This document shows positions 63,647 through 64,000 of a stretch of 64,000 nucleotides of DNA, piece by piece. The DNA comes from Verrucomicrobiota bacterium (GTDB lineage Bacteria > Verrucomicrobiota > Verrucomicrobiia > Verrucomicrobiales > DEV007). Below the pieces are notes generated by a model. That model had not been told where the DNA came from and ran no database searches. It worked only from the letters and a program-made list of their open reading frames with translations. A program made the translations under genes and the position numbers. Every line of letters starts with the position of its first letter. Within the stretch, counting starts at the first letter, position 1. The stretch lies in NCBI GenBank assembly GCA_003402735.1, contig QQNE01000003.1, forward strand, positions 1-64,000, written 5' to 3'.

Positions 63647-64000
63647 TCACGATCGGCGGAAGATGCTTCCGAAATCGAGCACCCGGCGGTTGCTCCCGCC
63701 CACCGACCGATAGCCGAGAGCCGTGATCCGGCGCTCGAGGTCCGGCAGGTGGGCCGCGCCCCACGGGATGTAGATCTCCGTGTAATCCGCTTCGGAGGCC
63801 GCGAAAACCTCCATCAGGCGCCCGTTCCGCTGTTTCACCAGACCTTGTACGACCAAGTCCTCGAATTCGGAAGCCGTCATGTCGTCGGGAAGCTGAAACA
63901 GGCTGGCGAGGTCGATCCGCTCCAGCGAGGTCAGCAGGGCGATGAGCCGTTTCCGATGCTCGGGCGAAAGTTCCCGGATGTCGATGTCGGCCCGGCGAAA
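63647..64000 (-). CDS. Hypothetical protein, N-terminus cut off by the window edge
   Basis: The minus-strand reading frame is open from the window edge (64000) to the stop at 63647, giving at least 117 residues: the part before the first Met at 63878-63880 also reads as protein (FRRADIDIRELSPEHRKRL) and continues the same frame, so that Met is internal. The visible part is helical at first and ends YRSVGGSNRRVLDFGSIFRR. It has no leader or membrane helix. I recognise no family. It lies 58 bp upstream of the CobW-family gene on the same strand and may be in its operon. Confidence 0.55.
   Translation of the reverse strand, partial: FRRADIDIRELSPEHRKRLIALLTSLERIDLASLFQLPDDMTASEFEDLVVQGLVKQRNGRLMEVFAASEADYTEIYIPWGAAHLPDLERRITALGYRSVGGSNRRVLDFGSIFRRS

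Overview
This 64 kb window is a gene-dense, high-GC bacterial chromosome segment. It most resembles the Verrucomicrobiota/Planctomycetota group. That assignment is an inference from gene families: a DUF1501 / PSCyt1-DUF1549-DUF1553 gene pair, two secreted sulfatases, a DUF1080 (3-keto-disaccharide hydrolase-like) protein, and a prepilin of the type common in these phyla. No rRNA is present to confirm it. About 50 protein genes and one tRNA (Arg, CCG anticodon) are supported. Several genes start with GTG or TTG, and neighbours often overlap by 4 nt (ATGA). I see no CRISPR array, prophage, plasmid origin or recognisable insertion sequence.

Layout. 1-2.2 kb: a GT-C type membrane glycosyltransferase translationally coupled to a family-2 glycosyltransferase that breaks off after about 30 codons, next to a perfect 17-bp inverted repeat; then a 176-bp fold-back repeat. 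2.3-6.7 kb: the DUF1501/PSD1 pair. 6.9-10 kb: a very large membrane protein that looks like an alpha/beta hydrolase split by about 10 membrane spans. 10-15.5 kb: nth and a 3D-domain lipoprotein on the minus strand; RNase R, diacylglycerol kinase and a GlcD-like oxidase on the plus strand; then a second, partial copy of the fold-back repeat. 15.9-26.7 kb: sulfatase, CDF metal transporter, DUF1080 protein, and a plus-strand series sulfatase / methyltransferase / M48 peptidase / spermidine-synthase-like membrane protein. 26.7-38.6 kb: mostly housekeeping (tRNA-Arg, proBA, RsuA-type pseudouridine synthase, alaS, a proline-rich secreted protein, TPR and SanA-like proteins, ABC exporter, peroxiredoxin).

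38.7-46.6 kb: a receiver/LuxR regulator with a degenerate phosphorylation site, divergent from a three-gene peptide-ligation cluster: transglutaminase fused to DUF2126 (putative amidoligase), circularly permuted ATP-grasp fused to alpha-E, and a second transglutaminase. 46.6-49.8 kb: gcvH and gcvP. 49.8-51.2 kb: an unknown protein, an AT-rich regulatory stretch with three TGTACA boxes and a candidate small RNA, and a MarR-type regulator. 51.2-54.4 kb: a secreted six-EF-hand protein divergent from a type IV prepilin fused to a von Willebrand A domain, with a coupled lipoprotein. 54.5-57.2 kb: a metallo-beta-lactamase nuclease fused to an ATP-dependent DNA ligase. 57.2-64 kb: rfbB, rfbD and leuS on the minus strand, an XTP/dITP pyrophosphatase, a COG0523 GTPase and a truncated unknown gene at the edge.

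The strongest leads are the split membrane hydrolase, the pilin-VWA fusion with its EF-hand neighbour, the nuclease-ligase fusion, the amidoligase cluster with its unusual regulator, and the fold-back repeat family. Families were assigned by reading translated sequence and motifs; no database search was possible.
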